Source of the DNA: Rhynchospora pubera
Taxonomy: Eukaryota > Streptophyta > Magnoliopsida > Poales > Cyperaceae
DNA length: 64,000 nt
Reading direction: 5' to 3'
NCBI GenBank assembly: GCA_028095005.1
Contig: CM051461.1
Location: forward strand, 173,917,144-173,981,143
The notes under the pieces were generated by a model. It did no database searches. It saw only the letters and a program-made list of their open reading frames with translations, and was not told the DNA's origin. This document shows positions 11,582-23,119 of this stretch, piece after piece. The first letter of the stretch is position 1, and every line of letters begins with the position of its first letter. The position numbers were made by a program, and so were the translations under genes.

Positions 11582-14148
11582 GGATGTGTTCTCTTGTTGG
11601 GTTTCTTTCTAGCCTACCCCAACTTGTTTGGGACAAAAGGCTTTGTTGTTGTTGTTGTTGTTGTATTATTATTTCATTGTTTATCCAGGTCATATTTGAT
11701 ACGATTAATGTTTGTTGATAGTTGATCCTATTATACTATTTCTTTCTGTAGGAGACAAGCGGTTGGACTGTGGCACCTCTTGTCCGAGATAGCTTCTCAA
11801 TGGTATGTAAAGATGTTAAGGTTTTGGTAAATTTTGCATCTTGCTTTTCTATTCATTTATTTTCATTATAGAAGCTACTATGCTTGCAATATAGAAATTG
11901 CTCTCTTTTATTTACCTGAAAGGCTTGTGAGGTTCAACTTTAGCAACCAGAAAAGTTTTTTTTTTGTTTACAGCCTAGTCTATGAATACATAGTTTAGCT
12001 GAATTACCTTATAAATTTTTTTCCCATATGCTAATCTTTTCTATGATCTGACATCAAAGTTACCCTTACAATAACTAATGCATTCCTTGAATGGCATGAA
12101 GAATGAAAATTTAGATGTTACCTGACCAAAATTGCAGTAAAAGTATGTAATAACTCAAGTTTTTTTTTTATAATTTTTATCTATCAATAGATAGGTTCAG
12201 CAGTTGGTGGAACAGCTAGTGCGTTCTATGGTTTTAATCATGGTACAGTAACTTCCAGTTCTACCCATTTTCCTAGCATATTGTCAATATATTTGATGGT
12301 GTAGATATTACCTTTGGTAGACTCAAAAGCACATGTTCCTTATTAATTTTGTGGATTGAAAGTTTCAGTTGGACTTTCTGATTATGACAAAGCCTGTTGT
12401 CAGATAATGTGCTGACCTGCCATTTTATTTAATGCATGCATATTGCCCAAGAATAATATAATCCTTAGATTTCTTATAAGAGTTGTTACTGTTCATAGTA
12501 AAAGTAACTCTTCATTACTCTAGATGCTACCTATATATGAATTGAAAGATATCGGAGTACTAATTTATTCCCATTTTCAGCTATGCCGGTTGTTAGGCGA
12601 TACATCAAAGGGCCTATGTGGTTGCATTTTCTTGTTGGGGTAAGAAGAGATTTGTAAAATTTTATTCTGCTTCTTATAATTAGGAAACTTAATTTTCTTT
12701 TTTATTTAGTTCAAGTAGTTATATGTTCTGTCCTGTTTTCTTGGCTTGTAGGCACCACCAGTGATTGTCTTCTCTTCAGCCTGTGCTGGATTGGCAGGTT
12801 TGTTTTAATTTACCCCTCTCACTAACCTTCAAAAAAGAAAAAAAAAATTCCCAACCTTCAGCCGTTCCTAATTTTCATTTCATATCACTCACTTGAATTA
12901 TATTTGCATCAAGGTTATAAAATACCATTTAGCTTTCCTTAGCAGTTGGCTGTTTAACAGTGATAAAGCAATTTGGTGGTGATAAATCTGATAAACCCCA
13001 AACCGGCATATTTTAATAAACATGCATATTTCTAAAATTTAAATCCAATTCAATACTATAACACAATCTCAACACCAATTTTGCTAAGTAAGACATACTG
13101 TATGCAAATTAGCCAAAAGGACAATGTTTTTTGGTAAGTCAGACTTCCATGTCTCTAAAAGCAAACTAAAGCAGTAGATTAAATTAGTCTAAAGGTAAGT
13201 CAACAACATCTAATGAAATAAACATAAGAGATGTTTTTAATAGAAAATGGAAAACTCCAATACTATTTAATGCACCTCATTAATCATGACCAAAAATTGT
13301 ACGTGAAGAATCTAGTGCAAATAGCATCTACTAGGTACATAAACCATCAAGACAGTGACAAAAAGTTGGAAGCAATTAGCCTCATAACAACAGCCAAAAT
13401 GTGAGATTTAGCATCTGGCTTTTACCGGAAACAAAAATTAGAATCATAACAGCCACAAATTTACGCTTCAAAACAGGTCAATAACTAAAGATCAGCAAAT
13501 TAAGTGTAATACTCGCATGTCTAGAGTACTCAAATTTATTTGGTATCTAGATGAGCTACATGTCAAGCTCGATATTTTAACAGACAATTCTTCCAAATGC
13601 GGTTCCCCGCCACGACTGGCCCAACATAGTGCTGTTATGTCATGAAAATATTATAGCTTGCATGAATATCTTGATTGAAGAGGACAGCCCAAAGCAACAA
13701 GTTGGTTTAAATTTTTTCGTCGCCTCATTACCACTAAAACAATCGCAAGTTATAAGTGATAAATTCCAATTTATGGTTAGTTCCGCTGAATGCAACATAA
13801 AAATCCCACCAAATATGCTTTAGGGTCGCTTTATCACAGCTATTTAGAAGCTTATTTTGTATTAAATAGCAAGAAGTATCATATTCTAAATTAGTTGATA
13901 TTCGGTATGAATATGTTCAAATCCCACTAAATTGCTTTTTTTTTTATTAATTAATATAACCGTGTTCCAGTTTACACCTGGATTTGTTGAGGTACCGTAT
14001 ATCTATGGTGTAATCTTTAAACATTTGCTTTACAGGTGGGGCTGTACCGGCCGTTGCACAGCTTGTCTCCTCATCTTTTCATGCAGCTATGTCATCATCA
14101 TCGTCACAGGGTAAAAACACAATGCAGAAGTCAAGTAGCTCAATTTGA
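10720..14148 (+). CDS. Conserved plant small membrane protein, unknown function (6 exons)
   Basis: Coding exons are 10720-10812, 11752-11802, 12191-12242, 12581-12639, 12752-12797 and 14036-14148. All borders are GT-AG and the phases agree, giving about 137 residues. The N-terminus is Thr/Pro-rich with a CHHC pair near residues 20-23. The middle is glycine- and alanine-rich and hydrophobic (GSAVGGTASAFYGF, WLHFLVG, VIVFSSACAGLAGG), consistent with two or three short membrane segments. The C-terminus is Ser-rich. I recognise this as a conserved plant-type protein but cannot name a function. A leader intron is likely (10544-10654). The last exon could instead splice after the Ser run (donor near 14111) to an exon at 14456, changing the final residues. 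Intron 1 contains an RTE LINE fragment; intron 5 is 1.2 kb with nothing recognisable. Confidence 0.8.
10936..11662 (+). mobile_element. RTE-type LINE 3' fragment in intron 1
   Basis: The frame at 10997-11392 encodes the C-terminal end of a plant LINE reverse transcriptase polyprotein (LYGAECWATK, MRMLRWICGHTR, RWFGHIQRRP, GRGRPRLTWEEAV). About 250 bp further on comes the 3' end, CCCAACTTGTTTGGGAC followed by a (TTG)n tail at 11643-11662. A microsatellite-like 3' tail rather than poly(A) is typical of RTE-clade elements. Most of the 5' part is missing. It lies in the same orientation as the host gene and between clean splice sites, so it should be removed with the intron. Confidence 0.8.
11526..11578. 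repeat. (TA)n microsatellite followed by a T run
   Basis: About 20 TA units and then about 15 T, inside the LINE 3' untranslated part. Such tracts are length-variable and prone to assembly error. Confidence 0.85.
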
Positions 14149-16208
14149 CCTCGTTTTTTCTCCAAGATAAATGATTGTTACTGGTTTTATACTCTTTCCT
14201 GTGTATTTATATATATTTTGTTCTTGTCACCCTTGGAGGTTGTCTATGTAAATGATAGGCTTTTTGGTCCCTCTCTTGTTACTAATTAAAAATAAATCCA
14301 GAAATTTTGTTCAATGTGAGATATCAGAATCTTCCACGTCTTTAAACAGAAAAGTAATATCATACAGCAATTGGGTAGTTGTTACTTTGTGTCAGATTAT
14401 TGTACGCCATTGTCATTAGTCGTTTGTTTATCTTTACATGTTCTCTTTTTTGCAGGCTATATGCATATTATTTCTTACTTTTCATTTCAAAATTTGGTGC
14501 CAAAAAAATAATTAAAAAAAATCCCAGATGGGGAATGAATGACGCATTTACGGGGAGTGATAGATACATCATACATGCCATGATGAGGTTGTGATGATAG
14601 GTTGCAATCTGACCATGGTGTTAAATATGTAGTCATCCAACTTTCTTACTTGGATATGAAAACGAACATTCAAACTGAAATTTTGATAAATCAGAGTTTA
14701 CTGCCCCCTTCTCAAATACTCAACATAACTTTTGGAATACTAATAAGGAATCTGCTATTGAAACAAACCTGGTGCGACAAAAGATAGGGTAGCGTGCCTC
14801 TTCAATTTTGATACAAAAAATGTCTACTCGGAAGTTTACTGGAGAAAGGGGAAATTTTAGTTCTTATAAATATCTAAAATCTTTTATTACAATCTGCATC
14901 TTACATGGAAGAATTTACTCCTAACGTGTACTTATTGTATGTACCCGGTTTCCCCTTTTTAAAAAAAATAAAAAGAATCATAGATCTGCTATTGCTAACG
15001 CCATGAAAACGAGAGTAATTTCTTTTCATATTTCGTCTAAATCTAAAACACATGCACAAGATCTGATCAGATCATATCACTAATAATGTTTTAAGGAGTT
15101 TTCTTATACGATTTGATCCGTAAGTCGTAAATCAGACGAGGAAATTCTTCTTCTTGGATGAATCCGTGAATTCGTAGTGGCCCCTTCCTATACAGAGGTA
15201 GACACCGTGATTCTCAAGCCTAGTAACTTTTGAAAGGTATAGTTTGGATGTTGATAACTTGAGGCAACTGTAGCACTGTTTTTGGGCCTTATATGGGTGG
15301 AACTTCTGTCTCGTTTTCACAGAAAAAAAATTACTAATAATTGTATAATTGTCCAAATTCAAACTTACATTTTGAATATGCAGTTGTACAACTTCCTTTT
15401 TGTTGTAGTACTCTTCCTTGAGTTGTCTCTAAAGTTTTTCTGACGTTCATACTTAGATTTTGACTCCATCATTGACATAATTTTTAAACACAACAATTGT
15501 TGAAATATGCAATGTAATCAAGACGAAGAACAGCTTAAAATTGGTTTTGTAGCAGCAATTTGGATGGTATACAAAAGGCGACTAGCATCGACAAGTCTTT
15601 GAAAAAAACGAAGGGGCGTTTTTAATCCCACAGGTTGAAATTCAGCTCTCATTTTTCCACCTTGTTCCGCACAATGAACATAAACTGAATTTGAATCAGC
15701 ACAGCGTACAAACAGAGAGATTTTACTGTAGTATTCTGTCGGACCAATTCATAATGAGACGGACCGTTCCAGGTCCGTGCTCTGAACAAAGTTGGGGCGG
15801 TCCGCCCCATAATGGAATGGTCCATTCCAATCGATACATTGCACATAGACAGAATGTTGTGAACATCACACCCTTTGGTTAAAACATTACATTTGCATCT
15901 TCTGAGCGATTTGAACCCTCTATATATACCTTCTCTGGGATGGCAGAGAGTATGTGAGATGATTCTTTCAGTTCTAACTCTAGTTTAGACAAGAGAGACA
16001 GAAGATAAGGAATTTTCAGAGGGAACGAGTCAAGGCCGACCAACCCCTGTTAAACACCATCAGTTGAGGTTCGACACATCGGCTTTGTGGTGCTTCTCTC
16101 ACTGTAGGATATGGAGCAGATATGCCTGAAGAGAAGGAGACGCGCTGGGCTTGCGGGTTTCAACTTCATCCACTCAACACTCGATTTCGATTAGCGATGG
16201 CACGGGGT
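14149..16208. other. Intergenic; no supported gene
   Basis: Contains the probable 3' UTR of the preceding gene and then AT-rich sequence. Near 15750-15835 there are GC-richer mirrored words (GGACCGTTCC, GGGGCGGTCCGCCCC, GGAATGGTCCATTCC) suggesting a small decayed element. At 15918 a CTCTATATATACC TATA-like box precedes about 250 bp of non-coding sequence, but no protein frame follows. Confidence 0.4.
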
Positions 16209-16216
16209 ATTTTACG

Positions 16217-16296
16217 ATTCCTGGTTAATTCCGCATTCTAGAATCCCAACTCGTTCCATCCACTCAACATTCTAGAATGCGGAATTAACCAGGAAT
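16217..16296. repeat. Perfect 28-bp inverted repeat with 24-nt loop
   Basis: Arms 16217-16244 and 16269-16296 are exact reverse complements; each arm contains GGTTAATTCCGCATTC or its complement. The 24-nt loop ends CCATCCACTCAAC, a word also present just upstream near 16168. Perfect arms mean the structure is recent. It abuts the foldback element starting at about 16309. Confidence 0.85.
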
Positions 16297-16308
16297 TTGA
16301 AATTTTTA

Positions 16309-16690
16309 GTATCACAAATGTCACACTTTACTTTTTTATTTTAAATTTTAAAAATTTGAAATATAATTATCCAATCAAAATCATTGATCTTGTTCATTTT
16401 AATGACATATGCGTTGTCCTAAAATTTCATAGGTTTTAAAGTTTATTTGATACTTGATCAAGAGGTTGAAAAATGGACATATTAGAATTAATCTATTTTA
16501 GTTATTTTGATCCGTTCATTTTGACATTTCGATCAAGCATCAAATAAACTTCAAAAATTATAAAATTTTATGACAACGCATCCGTCGTTAAAATGAACAA
16601 GATCAACAGTATGGATCGGACGATTATATTTTAAATTCTAAAATTTAAAATAAAAAAATAAGTGTGGCATTTGTGGCACCAAAAAAGTGT
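16309..16690. mobile_element. Long foldback (MITE-like) element, family copy 2
   Basis: Inverted-repeat arms of about 180 bp. The left outer end is GTATCACAAATGTCACAC; the complemented right outer end is GGTGCCACAAATGCCACAC. Inner parts carry TTTGATACTTGATCAAGAGG and GCATCAAATAAACTTC, which match the first copy at 387-801. There is no coding sequence. The arms have diverged more than a recent insertion would. Confidence 0.65.
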
Positions 16691-17293
16691 GGCACCGGAC
16701 CTTGCTTTTTTCAAAATAATCTGCCTTACCCACAAAACCGAGAATACAAATTTTAACTTTATTTTTTTTTTAAAATCAGCTTGGAGAAATACACTTTGCA
16801 AAATTAAATTCAACCAAGTGACCTGGTCTAATTCCAGAACACAATAACATAAGATAGAAAATAAGCAAAAGAAGTTTTTTTTTTAATTTAATAAGCAAAA
16901 GAAGTTGATGCAAAGGTTTCAGATGGTCGTCTAATTTTTTTTGTTGGTTTTTTTTTTATTATTTTAATCTGAAAGGCATTACCCAAGATGCCCCTACAAA
17001 ATAGGAACCACGTCAATATTACAAAAAAATTACCTTTAAATCTTAACATATTTTTACTTTTAACAAAAAGTAGTATGAAAAGCAGCTCAGCTGAGCAAAG
17101 AATTTATCAGAGAATAAATCGGGTTTCAATTTCAAAATTTTTGCCCACCTAACCAATCCGAGAAGAAAAATGACTGACAGCAAGACAAAGAGGCTAATTA
17201 AATAGATTTTGAAGTTGACTAATAGGTGTGAAATATTTGTCTCTTGCCATATAGCATCAAACCTAACCTACTTTCCACTTGCCACGTATTACA

Positions 17294-17300
17294 TTTATAA
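17294..17300 (+). promoter_or_regulatory. TATA-like box of the PSY-like gene
   Basis: TTTATAA lies 107 bp upstream of the ATG at 17407, a plausible distance for a short plant leader. No other strong TATA is nearer except the weaker CTATACAG near 17328. Confidence 0.4.
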
Positions 17301-17406
17301 GTGCTTACAGATTGGATCGGAGGGATCTATACAGTTTCCTAAGCTTCTCTTTGTTCATGAAAGAGAGATCTTTTTGTAATTCCTAGTACGTACTGAGAAA
17401 AAAAAA

Positions 17407-18123
17407 ATGGGGTCAAACAAAACCTTGACTCAACTCCATATTCTGTTCCTTCTCTCTTCATGCCTCCTCTCTCTTATGGCACACTCTAGTAATTCTCTTC
17501 TTCCTTCATTTCACTTTTACAGTTTTTTTAGTTATTTTGTTGAACTGAATTTGTCTTTTATATTGTTTTCAGGGCAAATTGAACCCAAAAATGCAAAGTT
17601 GGGGATAACGCTAGAAGAGATTAATCAGGTTATACTCTCTCTCTTTCTCTCTCAGTTTAGATATTAATATTGATTGAAGTGTCCCAAATTAATATTGAAA
17701 AGAAACTTCTTCCCAAAGGGTACTTATTAATCTTGTAGACAGTAGACCTCATTAAGACAATTGTAGAATGATATTAGTGAAAAGATTCTCTAAATCAGTA
17801 GTAATACAAACTACTGAGCTAGCAAGGAAATGACCCAAATTGTAGCATGAGATTTTCTGAGCTAGAAATTTCTCTCAGTCAGTAGTAATGTATTCTCCTG
17901 CTTAAACTAGGACAATTTTTTGTGAAAATTTCAGATTCTTCTTCTTAATTAGAAATGCTTTACAAAAGTTTTAAATAAATTACTTAATATTCAGAAATCT
18001 ACTGGTGATCAAATGGGCATGGAAGAGCTTAACCATATTGGAAGAATGGAGTTCGAAACAGACGACTACCCGGACATAGGAGCCAACAATCGGCATATAC
18101 CAAAACAACCTGGGAGATCCTAA
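17407..18123 (+). CDS. PSY-like tyrosine-sulfated peptide precursor (3 exons)
   Basis: Exons 17407-17488, 17573-17628 and 17995-18123 join in phase to give 88 residues. Residues 1-26 form a signal peptide (short polar start, then LHILFLLSSCLLSLMA), so the product enters the secretory pathway. The C-terminus contains a DDYPDIGANNRHIPK segment with Tyr at residue 71. This fits the plant PSY peptide pattern D-Y-x-D-x-x-A-N-x-x-H-x-P, and acidic residues before the Tyr (FETDDY) fit tyrosylprotein sulfotransferase recognition. Known PSY peptides are processed from precursors of similar length, sulfated and secreted to promote cell expansion through leucine-rich-repeat receptor kinases. The usual Pro-Ser before Ala-Asn is Ile-Gly here, so it is a divergent member. 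A CLEL/RGF peptide is the main alternative but fits the spacing less well. Confidence 0.75.
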
Positions 18124-19660
18124 TTGAATAGGGTAAATTGTAAACTTGAAGTGATGAATTACTGTACATGAAGTTTTATCACCTAATTATTATATTATTA
18201 TATTATCAATGATCTGATAAAAATAGCCTGTGAAGTTTTTGGATAAAAGATTATTGAGGTATAAATTTGCAATAGGTGAAGAAAAACACCTTGGATAATT
18301 TCTGGTATATGTTGGAAGCATTAAATTAACCAACTCATAGTATATGTATGGTAGGCACCGGTTGGGCAACTTTATAGTTGGAGGCTGCAACCATTTGACC
18401 GAATTTAAACTATGTAAATTAAGATCTGCATACAAAAAAAAAAAAAAATTGAGCAATAAACAAACAGTGGTTGGAGTTTGCAGTAAATAGGAACAAACAC
18501 AGTATTCAACAGAAACCCCGTGACTTCACATGGATGCTTATATAGTTTGTAGGTTCATGCATACCTTATTTTATGCATCATTTTGTAGGTTTCGTTGTTT
18601 GGAGGCACATTTGTAATAGTATGATGACAGCGACAAAAATGGATCAATAATTTGGACCGTGGCAAGTCTAGATTATTTCGCCCAATAAATTCAAACCCAT
18701 AAAACTTCCGCTTGCATATCTTATCTCGGATTGCTCATATTTTGTACTTTGTGCTCGTGAAATTTGAATTGGCAGTCTGTGGAAAATTAAGTCACTATAA
18801 TAACTCATCAATTAAAAAACGGTGTGTTTTGAAAGTCGAACAACAGTGCTTACTCGAAAATAATGTTAATTATTTTTTTAAAAAAAATAACGAAATAATA
18901 CTATTTTATTTTTATTTCGTACTTAACTGTAAAATCTGAGTTGAGAAATGGTCCCTAATGTGAATTGGCGAATATTTCTCATCCATCAAAACATCCCAAA
19001 GAAAATAGAAAAATTAGAAACCCCAATTAAACCAAATCATATCAATCATTATGTTTAAATCCACTTGAAATATTGAATGATACCGAAGGAAGCATAGCTC
19101 GTTATTCTATGTGCTTAATAATTTGGAACGACGCATGTTTTTTATTTTATTTTTAGACCGACTTTCAGTTTCCCAAAAGGTTTTGATTCCTTGGTGCTAA
19201 ATAATTTCGTATGGAAACCTAATATGGAGATCGAAGTAATCGAAAATGCATCAAACCAGGCCGTCTGCTTAAGGTCAAACGGTTCAAATTTAACCATCTG
19301 AATCGGATAGCGTCGGATACACTGCCTTCGGAAGAGCCTCTGTGCAAGTTGATAACTTGATACACAAAAAAGTTAAACTAGACATGGTCGGTCGCATTTT
19401 GTGACATGTGGGCCCAACAAATAATTCATCTTGTCAGTCACAAACAAATTTCTTTGGGTCCATGATTGATCCTTCGGCCAGGTCTAGAGGGAAATGGAGT
19501 ATTATCCATTGATTCCATTTCATTCCAATCTGTATATACGTAATTACTCTTAAAGATATTGTTTTTATCTGTAAATAGATTTTTTTATAATATAGTAGTA
19601 AATAAACACAGATACAAATAATTTATACATTTTTTAAATAATACAAATATTCCAAGACCT
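18124..19660. other. Intergenic; no supported gene
   Basis: 3' flank of the PSY-like gene followed by AT-rich sequence. All frames are short and unlike proteins. No clear transposon ends were found. Confidence 0.4.
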
Positions 19661-19663
19661 GTA

Positions 19664-19797
19664 GGCTCCGTTTGGATGAGGTGTGGGAAAAAATATTGGA
19701 AAGTGTGTAATTTTGTTAAGAGTTTTGAATTATTTATAATAAATTTCTTTCTTTTTTTCCTTCTTTCCTTATTCCCACACGGTATCCAAACGGAGCC
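19664..19797. mobile_element. Small MITE, PIF/Harbinger- (Tourist-) like
   Basis: 134 bp. The left end is GGCTCCGTTTGGATGAGG and the complemented right end is GGCTCCGTTTGGATACCG, with TGTGGGAA continuing on both sides. It is flanked by GTA at 19661-19663 and 19798-19800, a 3-bp duplication as Harbinger-type elements make. There is no coding sequence. Confidence 0.7.
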
Positions 19798-19800
19798 GTA

Positions 19801-20428
19801 TTGAAATAAAGACGGAAACGAATGGAATATGATAATGCTACAAGTTTTTTTTATTTAATAATTATGTTTTACTTTTGCCTTACAAGTGTTGAAGAAGATA
19901 CAAAATCGTTACGGAGTCTCTCAAATCTGATCAAGTTGTCCGGCTTTTTCCTTTCTCTAGGGGTCTAGATTCCTTTGAAACGAGTAAAAAGGTTGTGAAA
20001 GAGCAGCAGCGTCCTTTTGGGTTTTGGTTAAACCCGTTAAGATATCCTCATGTTTTGTATACAAATAACCTAGTTTAAATATTTTTTTATAAAAAATAAA
20101 AATTATGCAGTTGGTATTTTGAACTTTTTAGTTTATTATTACACTTTTATATTTCTAAGTAATGGCAATTATCGTCAATTATCTAACCATTCCATTTAGA
20201 TACGAATACGATTTGAATCTTACATCCATAAACAATAGACGTACTGGTATAATTATAGCATTTTTCCGTTCGATTTGCACAGTAACTACGGGTATGACGC
20301 TTGTACAAGCTCTGAACCAAAAAAAAAAAAGTTTTATCGATTTATCATTGCTGAAATAACAAGAAGACTTGAAGGTACAGACTTTGGAGAGCAAGCCATG
20401 AAGTGGGAGGTGGCACGAATAAGTATAT
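19801..20428. other. Intergenic; no supported gene
   Basis: AT-rich spacer between the small MITE and the LTR retrotransposon. I see no protein-like frame or repeat here. Confidence 0.4.
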
Positions 20429-20433
20429 AGAAC

Positions 20434-20610
20434 TGTTAGAATATCCCTCATCTCATCTCTGTGTAATTTTATATTTCTTTAGGGACTTATTTGTAAGTTT
20501 GTATTAGTTTGTATAAACTCTGTTAAATGAATAGAAAATCAACCTTCTAGATAAATCGTCTCCCCTCCTTCTTCCTCTCTAACAGTAAAACCCTAGTCTT
20601 TGTCCTAACA
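20434..20610 (+). repeat. 5' LTR of the non-autonomous element
   Basis: 177 bp, TG...CA ends, ending TCCTAACA two bases before the tRNA-Met primer-binding site. Confidence 0.92.
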
Positions 20611-20612
20611 AG

Positions 20613-20626
20613 TGGTATCAGAGCCG
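20613..20626 (+). other. Primer-binding site (tRNA-iMet)
   Basis: TGGTATCAGAGCCG is the standard plant retrotransposon primer site complementary to the initiator methionine tRNA 3' end. Confidence 0.9.
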
Positions 20627-21504
20627 TCAGCATCGCCGTCGCTCGCCTCTTGCGCGAGTGACGGCGGCCCCAGTACTAGTAGGTCTTTTGCTTCCGCATT
20701 TTGACGTTTGTTGGGTTTTGCTTTCGCATTTTGCTCCCACTCACCCACTGTATTCGTCGCTCTAATTGCTGCTCCGATCTCGAGTGCTGAGCCGTGCAAA
20801 GTCCATCACGGTGCACAAATTTGGATGAAGGCGAGTATTGGTCATCCCCATGCGGCATTCAATCCCCTTCTGAGCCGCGTCATTTCTACCCTTTTGGCGT
20901 GTACTATCGTTCCATTAGCCACGCACCTAGCTTCTTTGGTGAACCATATGTTGGCTTCTAGTGCGCTTCTGTTTCTGTGCACCGTTGCTGCGATGTTGCT
21001 TGATTTTTCAATTTGAGTGCACTATTTTGCTTCAATTAATGGGTGCGCATTTGGTAAGTGGTGACAAAATCTCATGTTAATTTCCAATTTGTGCATTTTT
21101 CCCGAGTCAACAATTCTCTGATAGACCACAATTTTAGCTTTTGTTACCTAGTGCTATTGTATTGTGGTGATCAGTGAATGGACCATATGTCACTTGGTAG
21201 TTGGGACCCAAAATATTTGTTACCTTCCGTTGTTAATTGGTGCAATGAAGGTTCGATATTTCTTATTCATTAGAAATCGGTGTTTGGGTCTGTTGGTTGA
21301 TCGGGATCCATTGAGAATTGGAAATTTGGAGCCACCGTATTTAGATTGAGAAAATTAAGGCTTGTTTGGTAAATAAGAGAATTTGGAGATTAATTAGAAT
21401 AAGTTGGTGCTGTGACATTAGTGAATTGGACATTTAGCGTGCTTTTGAGTTTAATTCGGTGATGTCGAATTTGATGTTGAGAAGTTTGATAGCACGATTG
21501 GTTT

Positions 21505-21708
21505 GGATCCGTATCCTCTGGATGGTTGTATTCAACCATCCAGTGGACGTCTTTCAATCCGAGCCGTCTGATTTAATCTAAACGGTTAGATTTTTTCGGG
21601 CCTATCAATCTTAGTATCATGCACGGGGCATCTATGGCCATTGAGATTTAATCAGACGGCTGAGATCGAAAGCATCCACTGGATGGCCATCCAGAGGATG
21701 CGATGTCC
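21505..21708. mobile_element. Small MULE-type MITE nested in the LTR element
   Basis: 204 bp flanked by perfect 9-bp duplications GATTGGTTT (21496-21504 and 21709-21717), the Mutator target length. Ends are inverted repeats: left ATCCTCTGGATGG, right CCATCCAGAGGAT, with ATCCAGTGGA repeated further in and complementary CCGTCTGATT and AATCAGACGG inside. No coding sequence. Confidence 0.8.
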
Positions 21709-22942
21709 GATTGGTTTTGCATTTGGCAAATGTGAGCGAAGATTATGTCCAATTTAAGTGTGAGGGCGAGAGGAGTTGGTGGGAGCAAGAATGGGAGAAA
21801 TATTTTTGAGTCGGGTTATGAATTTCGAGGCATGTAATTTTTAGTTAATTATGGTGCTCCTTATGAGTCGATTTGAGGAGTTCTTCGTTTGTGCAATGAT
21901 CATCTTTGTTTGGTTGCTGGTGTTGGCAATATGATGATTAGGATGCATTGGGATTGTCCGTATTTTGACGGATGTAAAGGTTGTCCCATTTGTTGAAGAG
22001 CTCGTGTTCATGGGATTTTCATGATGTTGTCGGCTATAAGGGTCTTGGAGTGAAGGTGGAGTCTTTTGGTGTCACAATAGACTCACATGGATTAAGGCGT
22101 TTAAGGTCGGTGCTTTGTGTTTTTGGTGTGTTTCACTAGTATGGATTTTGTTGTCATATTTGGTTCAATCTCGAGTGAGGTTATATGACAACTGTGGAAG
22201 AAAAGTCCATTGTGTGTATATGGTACCGACATGTTCATTTTCATGAGATTACGCCTTTGGTAATTTGAGCACTCCAATTTGTTGCACCACATGTAGACTT
22301 TCAAGTATGCCTTCGAGAGGTATGACTCTTTTATGTGCTCTCTTATGTTGATTGTATGCCAAGCATTTGTCACCTTTCAAGGGGCTCAAGGTCGACTTTG
22401 GTTTGGAGTTTTAGTTGAAGAATATGGATACTATTTTAGAAGGTTCATGTACACTCTTTGATCTCGGTTTGGCGAGGAGTTCAAGGGCGGATGCCATTTT
22501 CTTCGCAAACATCTCCATTGAGTGTATGTTTACAAGGAAGTGTGGTCGTGTATGTTACTCGACATTGCGGGTGTTGGGACCCGTTTGTGCACACTTCAAT
22601 GATGAGCCTTGGTGAAGAAATGTTTTCTTCTTTGATGCACTTCTCGTGGGAAGGTGCATTGCTTGTAGTGTCATATTCCTAGAGCTCCAATATTTCTCAC
22701 TTGGATCATGTGAGGTTAGGTGAGTTGGATTTGTTGTGGGATTTGAAGTTGATGCCCGATTCGACTATTGAAGATGTCGAGGGAGCCATGATGAAGGTGG
22801 AGCTTGCTTCGATTTAGAGATAGCTTGGCATTTGTATTTGAGAGCTTATGTTTACTTTTGTTTGTTACTAGTTTAGACTAGTTTGTATTTTGGTTTAAGT
22901 TTAGTTTTTTGTTTGAGATGAGATTCGGTCTAAGGTGGAGAT

Positions 22943-23119
22943 TGTTAGAATATCCCTCATCTCATCTCTGTGTAATTTTATATTTCTTTAGGGACTTATT
23001 TGTAAGTTTGTATTAGTTTGTATAAACTCTGTTAAATGAATAGAAAATCAACCTTCTAGAAAAATCGTCTCCCCTCCTTCTTCCTCTCTAACAGTAAAAC
23101 CCTAGTCTTTGTCCTAACA
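22943..23119 (+). repeat. 3' LTR of the non-autonomous element
   Basis: 177 bp, the same as the 5' LTR except for one visible difference (TAGAAAAATCG against TAGATAAATCG). Followed directly by the AGAAC target duplication. Confidence 0.92.

Larger units (their letters stand above)
20434..23119 (+). mobile_element. Complete non-autonomous LTR retrotransposon, very young
   Basis: The two 177-bp LTRs (20434-20610 and 22943-23119) both run TGTTAGAATATCC to TGTCCTAACA and differ at only one position I can see. The element is flanked by the 5-bp duplication AGAAC (20429-20433 and 23120-23124). The primer-binding site TGGTATCAGAGCCG (20613-20626) matches the 3' end of initiator tRNA-Met. A purine tract (AAGGTGGAGA) precedes the 3' LTR. 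The 2.3-kb interior has no gag, protease, integrase or RT frame, so it must have moved using another element's proteins. Short LTRs, the Met primer site and the AAGGTGGAGATTG junction suggest a Copia-dependent element. A MULE-type MITE sits at 21505-21708. Confidence 0.92.

Noticed and set aside
20708..21016. 102-codon frame in the young LTR element
   Set aside because: No gag-like or zinc-knuckle motif and close to the primer site; most likely chance.
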